Notes: generated by a model not told the origin, from the sequence alone. A stretch of 42,274 bases of DNA from a virus (IMGVR_UViG_3300025326_000086:1-42274); one strand, 5' to 3'; counted from the first letter of the stretch, positions 15,213-24,432 are shown. Numbers and translations: made by a program.

Positions 15213-15661
15213 AAAAACCTACTTAATACGCTAAAAATAGCTACTAAGGCTGAAACGATCGAAAAGAACAGGGCTGTATTTACCGCTTGTTGAGAAACCC
15301 GACCACTCTGCACATCTCTTGATTTGGTTAAATCCCTGATGTCTGTACTGGGTTCTTTCAACACTCCTGCCAAGTAGTCCTGCGTAACCCATTTTGTCCC
15401 AGCTAAAGTCAAAACATCAATCAAAGCTCGAAGCTCTTTTACATCTCTATCATAGATTTCTTTGGTAACTGAAACAGCCTGAAAACTGGCAATCCTGGCG
15501 TTCTCATGGTTGAGGTCTAAAAGTCTCCGCTCTGTTTCTCTGGCCTGTAGTTTAAGGTTTTCATCTCGGTTTTTCTCGGCTTTCTCAAACTTTTTTTCAA
15601 GAGCATCAATTCTTTGTTCCAGGTGTTCTTTGAGAGATACTTTGTCGGTTGTGTCTGTCAT
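15209..15661 (-). CDS. Coiled-coil protein with C-terminal membrane anchor (lysis cassette)
   Basis: 150 residues from ATG 15661, which overlaps the preceding stop (ATGA) and has AGGA 5 nt upstream; an in-frame ATG at 15679 lies inside the preceding gene and is not favoured. Residues about 10-60 form a charged coiled coil; the last 25 (ALFFSIVSALVAIFSVLSRFL) are a tail anchor. This resembles XhlA/haemolysin-like phage proteins that work with holins. It overlaps the amidase start by 4 nt. Confidence 0.75.
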   Translation of the reverse strand: MTDTTDKVSLKEHLEQRIDALEKKFEKAEKNRDENLKLQARETERRLLDLNHENARIASFQAVSVTKEIYDRDVKELRALIDVLTLAGTKWVTQDYLAGVLKEPSTDIRDLTKSRDVQSGRVSQQAVNTALFFSIVSALVAIFSVLSRFL

Positions 15662-15858
15662 ATTCCTATTCTCTTCCAAATCCAGGTACTAAATCCACCC
15701 ACGAAAATATACAAAACTGCCACTGCCCCCTTAGTAAAAGAGGCAAAATCTTGAAGTTTGTCAATGTCCTTTCGTTGGTCTTTTAGCTCGGACATAATCT
15801 CCCGCCTAAGGTCAGTAATGGCGTCAAAAATGTCTTTTTGAGAGATTTTTTCTGGCAT
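15658..15858 (-). CDS. XhlA-like small tail-anchored protein
   Basis: 66 residues from ATG 15858, which shares its A with the TGA of the gene before (TGATG); the open frame also allows a TTG 12 nt earlier. The N-terminal half is a charged helix (KDIFDAITDLRREIMSELKDQRKDIDKL) and the C-terminus a membrane segment (GAVAVLYIFVGGFSTWIW). This layout is the classic XhlA pattern and resembles its larger neighbour. Confidence 0.72.
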   Translation of the reverse strand: MPEKISQKDIFDAITDLRREIMSELKDQRKDIDKLQDFASFTKGAVAVLYIFVGGFSTWIWKRIGI

Positions 15859-16034
15859 CAAAATAACCAATGTACGACAATATTTGCTACTTCCAAAAAG
15901 ATGATAATTAAAGAGAGAGTTTGGAATCGGCGAGTGACAACATCACTGTTTTTTTTCATTCCAGTTATTTCAGCTCTAGCGCCCACAACCTCAACATAAA
16001 TTTCTTTTTTAGTGATTTGGTTGATTGATTTCAT
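15858..16034 (-). CDS. Small tail-anchored protein (58 residues)
   Basis: Hand-translated: ATG at 16034, TGA at 15860-15858 overlapping the next ATG. It opens MKSINQITKKEIYVEVVG and ends with a hydrophobic segment (TLSLIIIFLEVANIVVHWLF). Same soluble-helix plus tail-anchor layout as the next two genes, so three tail-anchored proteins are stacked before the amidase. The overlap and shared design make chance unlikely. Confidence 0.65.
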   Translation of the reverse strand: MKSINQITKKEIYVEVVGARAEITGMKKNSDVVTRRFQTLSLIIIFLEVANIVVHWLF

Positions 16035-16036
16035 AG

Positions 16037-16672
16037 TTACGTTTTTTGTACTGTCGCCAATTTTGGCCTCATGTTGTACGCAACAGTCTTTGGCCTAAGT
16101 ACTAGGGTAGCATACATTTCTGGTCTGACGGAATAACCGATGGAAACAGTAATCAGGTCTGAAACTGAAACCGTATCTGTGAGACGGCGACCGATTGCTT
16201 TTGCTAGAGCATCAGCAAGGCTAAGGTTATCAGCAAAGGTTCGGAAAAATTGCACAACTAAAGAAACGTGGTCTGCTCCAGTGCCGTCGTAATTAAAACC
16301 AGCTTCGTTGTAATCCAGTGAAGAGTCGTCATAAAGCTCAGTCTGCATAATCAGATCAGCCAAATTAAGAGTTAGAAGCAATCCAGCGTTTATGGCATCA
16401 GCTAGAGCCGCTGTGTCGGTCTTAGCCAGCTCTACCGCCTTACCCTGATCGTCAACGAGTATGAGGGCGGCTTCAGTAAATCCAGCCGAAATTGCCTTGC
16501 TCAGTGCGTCTGAGAGGCTTAAAGTTTCAGTCTTGGAGAGAGAAATGTCTTTTACAAGCGCGTCTGTTGGGGTTACTGAGTCAGCGGGGGAAACAGAAAG
16601 AGCGCCGTCGCCCTCATAAGTGAAAGTTGATTGGTCATATTGTCTTGTAGCATCATCGTATAAAATTGACAT
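16037..16672 (-). CDS. Probable tail/fibre protein with internal repeats
   Basis: 211 residues. Two copies of a Y-D-D-x-x-x-x-Y-x-x-x-x-F-x-Y-x-G motif (residues about 5-21 and 113-129) each begin a half, followed by repeated L-S-L-x-D-A-L-x-K-A-I units (about 50-60 and 149-160). The C-terminal end repeats RP-x-x-Y/L. The two halves look like an internal duplication. It lies in the fibre region, so a virion role is inferred. No clear Shine-Dalgarno motif precedes the start. Confidence 0.6.
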   Translation of the reverse strand: MSILYDDATRQYDQSTFTYEGDGALSVSPADSVTPTDALVKDISLSKTETLSLSDALSKAISAGFTEAALILVDDQGKAVELAKTDTAALADAINAGLLLTLNLADLIMQTELYDDSSLDYNEAGFNYDGTGADHVSLVVQFFRTFADNLSLADALAKAIGRRLTDTVSVSDLITVSIGYSVRPEMYATLVLRPKTVAYNMRPKLATVQKT

Positions 16673-16684
16673 GACATCAGTCTA

Positions 16685-17512
16685 TCACGCCAATCCTACT
16701 GCTCCTGAAGAGAAGAAAATAGGATTGCCGCCACCTGTTTCTGAGGGTGTATAAGTAATTCTGATTAAGCCATTCCCACCGTCTCTAAAGTCAGCACCAG
16801 AAGTTCCTATTCCCCCAGAACCTCCGCCGTAGGCTGCACCAGCTCCAGGTATACCATATACTCCTGGGTTTGAGACCGAAGTTCCACCTCCGCCCCCGCC
16901 ACCACCAGAACCGTGAGTAGTCCATTCTGTTCCAACACTTCCAGCCGTCGCATTATTTGCCTCAGCAGTTCCTCCAGAGCCACCAGCTCCACCACTACCA
17001 TTATCACCCTGACCACCAGCTCCACCAACTGTCGTACTGGCGTTGCCACCAGCTCCACCAGCACCATTTGGACCCGCAGCACCACCCCCCCCTCCGCCAG
17101 GTCTACCAGAAGCACCATTGTTTCCACCAGCTCCTCCTGAATACTTAGTGTCTCCAATGCTATTTGCGGCCTGACCACCAGTTGTATTGGCATTATTCGT
17201 TCCATCATAACCACCTTCAGCTCCGCAAGATGAAGCTCCCAAACTTGCTCCGTTAAAGTAGGTATCTCTACCAGTATTATGAAAGTTATTCGAAGTCCAA
17301 CCCAAAGTACCATTGCCAATTTGTATTGTAATAGAATCGTTGGGGGTAAGAGCTAAGTTAGATTTAATTGCATAAGCTCCGCCACCACCACCAGCCCGAC
17401 CATTTGGTCCACCTTCTGCGCCAGCACCAATACATTCAATCGTATTTTCAAGATCATTCCAATCTGAGGGGACAGTCCAGCTTGTGCCAGAGGTTAAAAA
17501 TATCTCAGTCAT
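16685..17512 (-). CDS. Glycine-rich tail fibre/adhesin
   Basis: 275 residues, the middle 150 dominated by glycine runs (GGGGGAY; GASGRPGGGGGGAAG; GSGGGGGGGG), with an N-terminal beta domain (TEIFLTSGTSWTVPSDWNDLENTIECIGAG) seen at the front of glycine-rich phage and surface proteins. Such regions can form polyglycine II helix bundles in phage adhesins (known for T-even tip proteins). It probably touches the host surface and may vary between relatives. Long open shadow frames on the other strand come from the GC-rich repeats. Confidence 0.72.
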   Translation of the reverse strand: MTEIFLTSGTSWTVPSDWNDLENTIECIGAGAEGGPNGRAGGGGGAYAIKSNLALTPNDSITIQIGNGTLGWTSNNFHNTGRDTYFNGASLGASSCGAEGGYDGTNNANTTGGQAANSIGDTKYSGGAGGNNGASGRPGGGGGGAAGPNGAGGAGGNASTTVGGAGGQGDNGSGGAGGSGGTAEANNATAGSVGTEWTTHGSGGGGGGGGTSVSNPGVYGIPGAGAAYGGGSGGIGTSGADFRDGGNGLIRITYTPSETGGGNPIFFSSGAVGLA

Positions 17513-17574
17513 AATTAGTCGTTATTCGTATTTACTGTGTACTCGATCTTTAAGGCGATAAGTCTAGCCACATT

Positions 17575-18579
17575 TTAATCCGAGAGCTTGGCTTTTTTAT
17601 AACGAATTAGCACGTCTATGAGGCGAGCATCGCCAGTCATGGTGTCTTCAGATACGTCACGCATAATTTCAAAGTGAACCCACTGACCTCCAGCGGGAGA
17701 ACCAGCAACGGTAACATCCCCTGACCACGCTGAAGTATGAACGTCGCCCTGAGCCAGCCAAGTATCGGCTACTTCAACCGCCGTACCTACTGCCTGATCT
17801 ATGGCATCTGAGTCGGCATAAGCCCTGGCAGATAGCTCAAAAGTGACTGTTTCAGTGGTAAGACCAGCCGCGTTAGTCCACTGATATTGAAATTGAATAG
17901 CTCCGCCGTCCCAAGACGCTGGCATTGTGAAGTTTACGAAGGCGTTTTCATCGGTGGCGGCATCGAAAGCCAGCACTTTGTAATCAATGTCGTTAGTGCC
18001 AGCTTCGATTGTTGCTGAAGCGGCACAGCCAGCAGTCGTAGTAGGAGCTAACCCGCCAAAAATTGAGACAGTACACCAGGGATCGGTGTCGTTAGCTTGA
18101 ATGTTTCCATTTGTAGGAAGATTCAAATCTCCAGCACTAAGATTGGTCTTTCCAGCGCCCTTCGGAGTCAAGGTAATGTCAATGTCAGTATCACCTCCAG
18201 AGGCGGCGAGAGTAGGAGCGCCACCTGTGGCGGCGTTAGCATAAGTCAGTTCGTTGACGGCTGAAGCTGTTGCGGTCAAAAGCAAAAGCTCGTTGCCGTT
18301 GGTATCAAGAATTGAAGTTCCGATTGCTGGAGCGGTCAGGGTTTTATTAGTCAGGGTTTGAGTGGCGGTTTTGCCAACAGACTTGTCGGTGGAAGTGACC
18401 TCAGAAAGCTTGTAGTCGTGAGAAGAAGTAACTGCCGAAGCATTGATACCGACCTTAGCTTCAAGGGCTTCGAGAATATCATTAGCGTCGGAGTGTTGCC
18501 CAGCGTGAGAAGGGCTGTTTAGCGGGTCGGTAGTACCTGGATTTGTGAGGGTATCCAGGTTTGTTGGATAGTTGACCAT
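17575..18579 (-). CDS. Tail fibre/structural protein
   Basis: 334 residues. The N-terminal motif LNSPSHAGQHSDANDILEALEAKVG is a common opening of phage fibre proteins (virion attachment). Next come SVGKTATQTLTNKTLTAPAIGTSILD and GGDTDIDITLTPKGAGKTNL, both frequent in phage fibre shafts. The C-terminal half is a beta-sandwich-like domain (about 190-330). AAAGGA precedes ATG 18579. Probably one of several host-contact proteins. Confidence 0.78.
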   Translation of the reverse strand: MVNYPTNLDTLTNPGTTDPLNSPSHAGQHSDANDILEALEAKVGINASAVTSSHDYKLSEVTSTDKSVGKTATQTLTNKTLTAPAIGTSILDTNGNELLLLTATASAVNELTYANAATGGAPTLAASGGDTDIDITLTPKGAGKTNLSAGDLNLPTNGNIQANDTDPWCTVSIFGGLAPTTTAGCAASATIEAGTNDIDYKVLAFDAATDENAFVNFTMPASWDGGAIQFQYQWTNAAGLTTETVTFELSARAYADSDAIDQAVGTAVEVADTWLAQGDVHTSAWSGDVTVAGSPAGGQWVHFEIMRDVSEDTMTGDARLIDVLIRYKKAKLSD

Positions 18580-18588
18580 CTAGTTCCT

Positions 18589-19038
18589 TTAACCGATTGT
18601 GATAGTCCAAGTGATTTGTAGGGTGTCGGAAGCGCCCTTATTAACTACGCTAAAAACGGTTCGAGCAAGCAGAGTACCAGTGGTGGCGTCATTCAAAATG
18701 CCCGCTTCGGTAATTGCGCCAGTTCCGTCTCCAGCCGCCCAGTCGCCAACATAAGTCACAACATTGGCAGAGTCGGTAAAAGAGGTCAGAGCGTTACGGT
18801 CAATTTCAGTCTCCAGCGTGGTGTCTGTGGCGTCTGCGGCAGTAGTACCAGTACCAATAGCCATGTGAGACATTGCGGCCCCAGCAGGAGCAGAGCTCAA
18901 TTGGTCGGCAATGTAATTTTTGCCAGCAGTCACAACTAGATTGTGATGCTCAATTTCTTGTTTAATGTTGCCGCTCTCATCACGAAGAACGAGCTTAACA
19001 TGGCCTGTAATGCCAACTGGTTTTTCGCTAACTTGCAT
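18589..19038 (-). CDS. Phage virion-associated protein (tail-fibre-like)
   Basis: 149 residues. The pattern VKLVLRDESGNIKQEIEHHNLVVTAGKNYIAD, then MAIGTGTTAADATDTTLETEI and beta strands to the end (LQITWTITIG), is one I know from small structural proteins in many phages, usually near fibres. A/G-rich AAAGGAAAAG lies 11 nt before the start, after the structured leader at 19068-19165. Confidence 0.72.
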   Translation of the reverse strand: MQVSEKPVGITGHVKLVLRDESGNIKQEIEHHNLVVTAGKNYIADQLSSAPAGAAMSHMAIGTGTTAADATDTTLETEIDRNALTSFTDSANVVTYVGDWAAGDGTGAITEAGILNDATTGTLLARTVFSVVNKGASDTLQITWTITIG

Positions 19039-19067
19039 AACTTCTTTTCCTTTAGTTTCAATAGTTG

Positions 19068-19165
19068 CACACTTTCCAGTGTGTGTAAAGTGTCGTTCGG
19101 TTTCTCCCCATGCTCTTGCGAGCCTCCCGCCGAAAAGGGTGTGCTGAGTATAAGAGTGAGCACAC
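19068..19165 (-). promoter_or_regulatory. Structured leader between capsid and tail genes: three hairpins, possible partial terminator
   Basis: The 152-bp gap 19039-19190 has no gene. On the minus strand it holds a hairpin at 19139-19165 (GTGTGCT/AGCACAC) followed by CCTTTT, which could be a weak terminator or a processing site after the capsid gene. Two hairpins with GNRA loops follow: GCTC-GCAA-GAGC (19112-19123) and CACACT-GGAA-AGTGTG (19068-19083). The GNRA loops exist only on the minus strand, supporting RNA structure in that direction. A weak promoter (TTAACG, 16 nt, CATAAT at 19072+100, i.e. 19172-19177) lies just upstream. Confidence 0.5.
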
Positions 19166-19190
19166 TACTCCATTATGGGCTAGTACCAGA

Positions 19191-20078
19191 CTACGTTAAG
19201 ATACGAACTGCAAAAGTGTCTCGGTATTCCGCTACTCCGTAGAGTACGTCAGCCACAACTTCGGTCGCAAGAGAGCGGATATTGTAATCGCTCTGGATAC
19301 GAACGTCTGCTTGCACAGCGGCGACAAAAGCGTCGCGGTGGAACAGTAGGTTGTGAGTGCTGACTGGCGAAGAACCAGAAGTGACCACGTTGGTGGACAC
19401 ATAGACATCAATACCGTAAATCTGCCCGAAGTAACCCTTCGGTTTCGCGGTTTGGACATCGCCTTTAGCTAAAGCGCCTGTGACGATAGGGCTCATTTGA
19501 GCCATATAGCCAACAGCATCAGCCCGAACGAACTTGTCGATCAGGAGAAGTGCTTTCATTTGAGACGGTTTAATCACCAAACTTCGCTGACTGCCAGGTG
19601 CATCGGCATCATCGAGGTATTGAATTGCAGTTAATAAATTAGCGTCGGTAATAGCACTGCCAGCAGAGCCAACTGACTGGGAAAGACCAGAATATAAGCT
19701 TAGTAAGCTCGTATCCATAGCTTTTGCCAGCGCAAAACCAGCTTTCTCGGTGTAGAGAGACATTAAATCGTAAGCGGATTGAACCTTTACGATGTCCTCG
19801 ACCTTGAAGGCCGCGTATTTGTGCTTGTCAATCAGTAAATCAGTCTTGCCTTCGGTAATAGCTTCAAAAGTGACGTCAGTGCTTGCTGATTTATCACCAG
19901 CGGTAAGATTACTGAGATCAGGAATGTGAAGAGTATCACCTTTAGTTTTGATGTCGCTTGAGAACATAGTGTTCACGCGGGGCATCATCACTAAATTGGC
20001 TTCAGTTGCTCGCTTTACGTCCTTGCTCCAAATTTCAGGGATGAAATTTGCGGCAGTAGTAACTGTTACGTTTGCCAT
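19191..20078 (-). CDS. Major capsid protein (HK97 fold, P22/T7-like)
   Basis: 295 residues. MANVTVTTAANFIPEIWSKDV is the usual opening of this capsid group; GDTLHIPDLSNLTAGDKSA, a spine-helix region (DLMSLYTEKAGFALAKAMD), KPSQMKALLLIDKFVRAD and the C-terminal LFHRDAFVAAVQADVRIQSDYN...TEVVADVLYGVAEYR follow as expected. It comes directly after the scaffold. No long N-terminal delta domain is present, in line with a separate scaffold gene. Curiously the start lacks a clear Shine-Dalgarno motif, although this should be a very highly expressed gene. Confidence 0.92.
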   Translation of the reverse strand: MANVTVTTAANFIPEIWSKDVKRATEANLVMMPRVNTMFSSDIKTKGDTLHIPDLSNLTAGDKSASTDVTFEAITEGKTDLLIDKHKYAAFKVEDIVKVQSAYDLMSLYTEKAGFALAKAMDTSLLSLYSGLSQSVGSAGSAITDANLLTAIQYLDDADAPGSQRSLVIKPSQMKALLLIDKFVRADAVGYMAQMSPIVTGALAKGDVQTAKPKGYFGQIYGIDVYVSTNVVTSGSSPVSTHNLLFHRDAFVAAVQADVRIQSDYNIRSLATEVVADVLYGVAEYRDTFAVRILT

Positions 20079-20106
20079 TCTATTTAACTAACGAACCAGA
20101 AAACAA

Positions 20107-20865
20107 CTAATCAACAACTCGTTTTTCAAGCATAGCTTTATGGATTTCGGCGCGATGCTTCTCGTATTCTGCCATAGGCATCTTCTCGATCTCGCTTTTC
20201 TTCCAAATGCGTTTAGTCGTTGCTTGCGCAGGACGTTCGGCATCGGTTGGTTTCGCGTCTCCATCTTTAGGCGTAGTTGTTTTTTCAGTGCTTTCTTTCG
20301 TTTCAGCACCATCGGCTTGCTTTGTTAAAGTTTCCAGGTAAGCGGGTAGTCGTTCTTCAACGATACGTTGGACTTCTTCCCAAGATGCGTCTGGTGTTAA
20401 ATGCTCTCTGATCCCTGGGACTAGCCAAGGAGCTGAGGCAACAACGTCTGCAAGTGGGTTGCTGTCCAAACCGTACTGCTTAATCTGAGTTCGAGCAAAA
20501 GAGGTTACTTTATCTTGATAAAGTTGCTTGCGCAGTTCTTCGTTTTCAAAAGAAAGCTTTTCAGCTTCGCTCATGTCTGCGATCCTGCGATCACGCTCCT
20601 TTTTCTGATACTCGGCAAGCTGTTTTTGTAGCTCGCTGAGTTCCTCGTCTTTAGCTTTAAGTTTTTTATTCTTTTCGCCAAGTGCGTTGATAAATTCGCC
20701 TTTAGATTTGGCATCAAGCTCAGAGCCTTCAGGTTTTTGACTTTCTGGATTTTCTTTTTCTGACAATTCGACTTCGTCTGCTTTTGGTTCTGAACCTTTG
20801 CCGCCTTTCGGTGCTTCGTCAGTTACGTCTGCATTGGACGGTAACGTGGTGTCATTTTTAGCCAT
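20107..20865 (-). CDS. Scaffolding protein
   Basis: 252 residues, highly charged. It has a disordered acidic N-terminus (1-55), a long coiled coil (about 60-115; NKKLKAKDEELSELQKQLAEYQ), a middle helical region, a second disordered acidic stretch and a basic helical C-terminus (RIWKKSEIEKMPMAEYEKHRAEI). This matches phage scaffolds, whose C-terminal helix binds the coat. It lies directly before the capsid gene as usual. Confidence 0.87.
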   Translation of the reverse strand: MAKNDTTLPSNADVTDEAPKGGKGSEPKADEVELSEKENPESQKPEGSELDAKSKGEFINALGEKNKKLKAKDEELSELQKQLAEYQKKERDRRIADMSEAEKLSFENEELRKQLYQDKVTSFARTQIKQYGLDSNPLADVVASAPWLVPGIREHLTPDASWEEVQRIVEERLPAYLETLTKQADGAETKESTEKTTTPKDGDAKPTDAERPAQATTKRIWKKSEIEKMPMAEYEKHRAEIHKAMLEKRVVD

Positions 20866-20949
20866 AATGGTTTAATTTTTTCTCTTCCCTTGAATTTACT
20901 CCTTTCCGACCAAGGGGCATTGTTACTGAGTTAAGCATAGCACACAATT

Positions 20950-23900
20950 TTACTTGGGTGTAAAGACTGGGAAATTGCTGGCCTTTTTTTGAAACTCTGA
21001 GGCCAAGTTCTCGATCTGCCTTTGGATGGCTTCGATCTTTTTTTGCTTCTCTCTCTCGGTGAGCGACTGGTCTTGGGCGGTTTTTCTGAGTTTAGACCGC
21101 AAATCTGACATCTGGAACTGGAACGACTTACTTTGAGAGTTAATGCCCGCTTCCAAATCAACTGGCTGGATTTTAAGACCCAACCCAACGTCCAACATAG
21201 TTGTGGGTAAATCACGAAGCCGACCCTGGTAATCTGGCTTTTTGAATAAAGCAGAGTAAAGTTTGTCCCAAGAATAACCACCGCGCAGATAAGCGTCATT
21301 CATCCCCATCGGATCTTGAACGGCTTGTGTGCCAGGAGCAAAGCTTGGAGCAAGGACTCGGTAAATATAATTGACAATTTTACGCATTTTGTCAGCCTCA
21401 GTGTCGGTAGATTCGTCCCAAAGGGGCTGTTTGGTGAAAGGATCGGTGTTAGTGCCAATTGCTGTTGGAATGACATAAGCAGGGTTTGAGGGCAAACCAA
21501 AAGTGGTCTGTAACTCCCCAAGGTCGCCCCAGGGCAAAAGGTAAGCAAGGTTCAAGTAGGCTGACTGCTTTTTAACCGAGCCGTCCTTCATTTTTATATC
21601 AATGTTAAAGGGTAGTCTGACATAAGCACCGTTTTTAATGTAGTCTGGCAGAGCCTCTTCTTCGTCTTTGCGCGCGTCACCTTCAATATTTCGGAACAAT
21701 TTATAGTATTTGCTCACAGCTGTTGGTCTTTTGACCGCCGCTTCAACAAATCTAGGAATTGCCTTATACGAGAAAGTAATGAAGGGAAAGCCAAATGGCA
21801 CATCCCGAAGGAACCTAACCGCCTCTGGAATGTCTGAGTAGTCAAAAAGCCACTTATTTGCATAGGCCGCCGCTTTTTGAACGCTGTCCCCAGCCTCTCG
21901 CCTCCAAACATACATAGCCATCTTGTCGGTTTCCTCGATTGCTCGATATGTTTGACCAGATTTTTCAACAACCCCCTTGATTATTCTTGAAAAAACATTG
22001 CCCTTGGGGTTTGAAGCGAAAGCACTAAGAAAGTCTTTGATTTCAGTGGCGTAGTAGGTTGTTGCTAGCAAACCAGCTTTTTGCGCTTCTTGATAAAACT
22101 TTCCTTTTGTCCTGTACTCAGTAAGCCCCTTGGTGAAATATTTGATTCCCTTTGGGGAATAAATTGGCAAACCACCAAGATCCATCAGGGCAAAGTTTGA
22201 AAGGGCGTTACGACCCTGAGCGGCGGGGTTAAGAATGACCTTCCCCACTTTCCAAGAACTAAGAAGTTTTTTGTAAAGCTGACCCAGCGGGCCAATACCA
22301 ATACCAGTAGCTCCTTTAATGTCTGAGGCAATGGAGGCAGGGACAAATTTCCCAGAGAGCAATCCAAGTCTTTTCTCAACTGGAAGCCTAACGTATGAGC
22401 CTGGGATTTTGGTGGCTGTATCAGCCCCAACAGCGAAGTGTTCTGACACCCAACGGAAGAATTTAGCTTCTTCGAGAACATTGGAAATATCGACTGATCC
22501 CTGAGCGGCAATAAAGCCAGCATCACGAATAGCTCCCATTTCTCGGCGAACTGCCTCTGGAATTTCTTTACGAGTAATCAGCCGATCCCAGACGATTTTC
22601 TCTGAGCGCTTACCCAATAAAAAGTTCATCAAGCCTTTTTTGTCGTTCACATACCTGAGGAAATACTCTGGAGCGTAAGTGCCAAGGTTATTAATAATCG
22701 TTTCAATTTGTTTACTAGCTTCTGGGATTGATTGACCAATTTCTTTAGCTAGTTCCCTAGAGAGATCATCAAGGTTGGTGCGCATTAGAGTGGCGGCCTG
22801 GCGAAGTGGCTCTTCAACCTGAGCAACTGATTTTGAGCCAGTAGCAATTTCCCAGATTCTTCCCGCCGCATCTTTGGCTAATTTGGCCTCAGTTTTACTC
22901 ATTGGGCCAGACTTCTTGAAAACAGCGGCGGCATATTCCTTGGCGTAAACATTGATCTTTTCGCCTAACTGAATGGCCTTATTAACCGCCTCACTTCGAG
23001 TAAACTGCATCATAGCCTTTTTGCTCTTATAGCCCTCTGGCAAGCTTGAAGCGCCCTTGGCGATCCAAGAGCCAAACAGGTTGGTATCAGCTAAACGCTC
23101 TGTTGCTAGCTTAAAGGTGGATTTGCCCGCTTTTGTGATGGCTTTAATCTGCTCTAGTGATTCTCTGATGGCTGGTGTACCAGTTAAGGGTCTGGCAACT
23201 TCCTGGGTCTGTCTGGTAATAGTAGAAATAATTGAGCGTAAATTTTTGGTCGCTTCTTTTTTAAGAGCTACGATTTGAGCCGAAACGTCTTTGGATGGTA
23301 AGACAAAGCTTGAGCCAAATGGCTTAGAAACGGTTTGGGGAACTCGCTCAACAGCTCGGCTAGTAGTGCCAAGTTTTACCTCTTTAATGGGAGTTCTTAC
23401 TGTCGTTCTGGAAAGTGGTTGTTCAATTGCCTCCACATCTTCAAAAACCTTTTTAATTGTTCTGGATTTTTTGGCAATGTTTGACGGGCCAACTGGTACC
23501 TTAATCGGCCCAGTCTGCAAAGCCAATGGCTCTCTTTTATTTCTCAAAAGGTCAATGATATTTTCTGGGCTTTTAGCTGGAGCGATGTCACTAAGCCTAC
23601 CTAAAGCGCTGGATTGCTCAACAAAGTCATCAATAATTGATTCAGCTCGCCATTGAGCCTCGGTTGGGAGTAGTCTGGTTAGCGCTTTAGCCTGGTCATA
23701 ATTACCAGCCTTAAACAAATCAAGCACGTCGGCTAAAACTGCTTTTTTAGTTGCTATGTCCTTAATTCCAACAATTTTGTCTAAGCGCTCAAAAACGCTT
23801 TTGCCGCCGCCTTGAGCAACATCTTCCAAAACTTCCCTAGAAAGCGGGTTCTTAGCTAAATTAGCTGAGGTTTTCAATTCCGCTTCCGTTAAACTCCTGC

Positions 23901-24426
23901 CCGCGGCCGACTCACGAAGTCCCTTGGTGGCTTCATCGCCGAATTTACCAAAAAGCTTACCAGCTCCTTCAAATAAATTCTCAAGGGGATCAATTTTTCT
24001 AGCAACCCTGGTAATTTCTTCACCTGTTTTAACCAATTTAGCCGCTTGGCTTGCCTTACCAGCCTTTGAAACACCTTTACCAATCAAGCCGATACCAGGA
24101 AGAATGTTCAATGGATCAAGTAAAACGTCAGCGGCAAAACCGAATAATTTTCCCTTGAGTGAATCATCAATTTTCCCAGAAGCTCTAAGAGCCTCTGATG
24201 GAGTGGCCGTTTCCTTAATGCCCTGGATTGCGCCTTTGCCAGTCAATAAACCCGTAGCGGCGTACTGGGGGACTGAGAGAATATCACCAACATCTTGGAA
24301 AAAGCCACCTTTCAGAAAGTCGTTTTTGTCGGCAGTAGAAACAACCTTGGTCGGGCCACTCGCTTTTTTTTGCGTGGTTGAAGGAGCCTGAGCTTTCGCT
24401 AGTACGTCTGAGCTAAATAATGTCAT
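20950..24426 (-). CDS. Very large virion-associated protein (possible ejection protein)
   Basis: 1158 residues, the longest gene here. The N-terminal 130 residues have glycine-rich hydrophobic helices (LFGFAADVLLDPLNILPGIGLIGKGVSKAG) like membrane-active or ejection-type proteins. The middle is helical. From about 735, VILNPAAQGRNALSNFALMDLGG and the following helices to RFLRDVPFGFPFITFSYKAIPRFVEA match a module I know from very large phage polyproteins (RN-x-x-SN motif). The C-terminus is a coiled coil. Position between portal-side proteins and scaffold suggests it is packaged in the capsid and enters the cell with DNA. No lytic enzyme motif seen. Confidence 0.7.
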   Translation of the reverse strand: MTLFSSDVLAKAQAPSTTQKKASGPTKVVSTADKNDFLKGGFFQDVGDILSVPQYAATGLLTGKGAIQGIKETATPSEALRASGKIDDSLKGKLFGFAADVLLDPLNILPGIGLIGKGVSKAGKASQAAKLVKTGEEITRVARKIDPLENLFEGAGKLFGKFGDEATKGLRESAAGRSLTEAELKTSANLAKNPLSREVLEDVAQGGGKSVFERLDKIVGIKDIATKKAVLADVLDLFKAGNYDQAKALTRLLPTEAQWRAESIIDDFVEQSSALGRLSDIAPAKSPENIIDLLRNKREPLALQTGPIKVPVGPSNIAKKSRTIKKVFEDVEAIEQPLSRTTVRTPIKEVKLGTTSRAVERVPQTVSKPFGSSFVLPSKDVSAQIVALKKEATKNLRSIISTITRQTQEVARPLTGTPAIRESLEQIKAITKAGKSTFKLATERLADTNLFGSWIAKGASSLPEGYKSKKAMMQFTRSEAVNKAIQLGEKINVYAKEYAAAVFKKSGPMSKTEAKLAKDAAGRIWEIATGSKSVAQVEEPLRQAATLMRTNLDDLSRELAKEIGQSIPEASKQIETIINNLGTYAPEYFLRYVNDKKGLMNFLLGKRSEKIVWDRLITRKEIPEAVRREMGAIRDAGFIAAQGSVDISNVLEEAKFFRWVSEHFAVGADTATKIPGSYVRLPVEKRLGLLSGKFVPASIASDIKGATGIGIGPLGQLYKKLLSSWKVGKVILNPAAQGRNALSNFALMDLGGLPIYSPKGIKYFTKGLTEYRTKGKFYQEAQKAGLLATTYYATEIKDFLSAFASNPKGNVFSRIIKGVVEKSGQTYRAIEETDKMAMYVWRREAGDSVQKAAAYANKWLFDYSDIPEAVRFLRDVPFGFPFITFSYKAIPRFVEAAVKRPTAVSKYYKLFRNIEGDARKDEEEALPDYIKNGAYVRLPFNIDIKMKDGSVKKQSAYLNLAYLLPWGDLGELQTTFGLPSNPAYVIPTAIGTNTDPFTKQPLWDESTDTEADKMRKIVNYIYRVLAPSFAPGTQAVQDPMGMNDAYLRGGYSWDKLYSALFKKPDYQGRLRDLPTTMLDVGLGLKIQPVDLEAGINSQSKSFQFQMSDLRSKLRKTAQDQSLTEREKQKKIEAIQRQIENLASEFQKKASNFPVFTPK

Positions 24427-24432
24427 GTGTCC

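Noticed and set aside
16807-17319. Long shadow frames in the glycine-rich fibre (170 residues minus; about 75 and 63 residues plus)
   Set aside because: They arise from GGN repeats of the real gene; their products are low-complexity Val/Leu- or Ser/Thr-rich strings without a start site.
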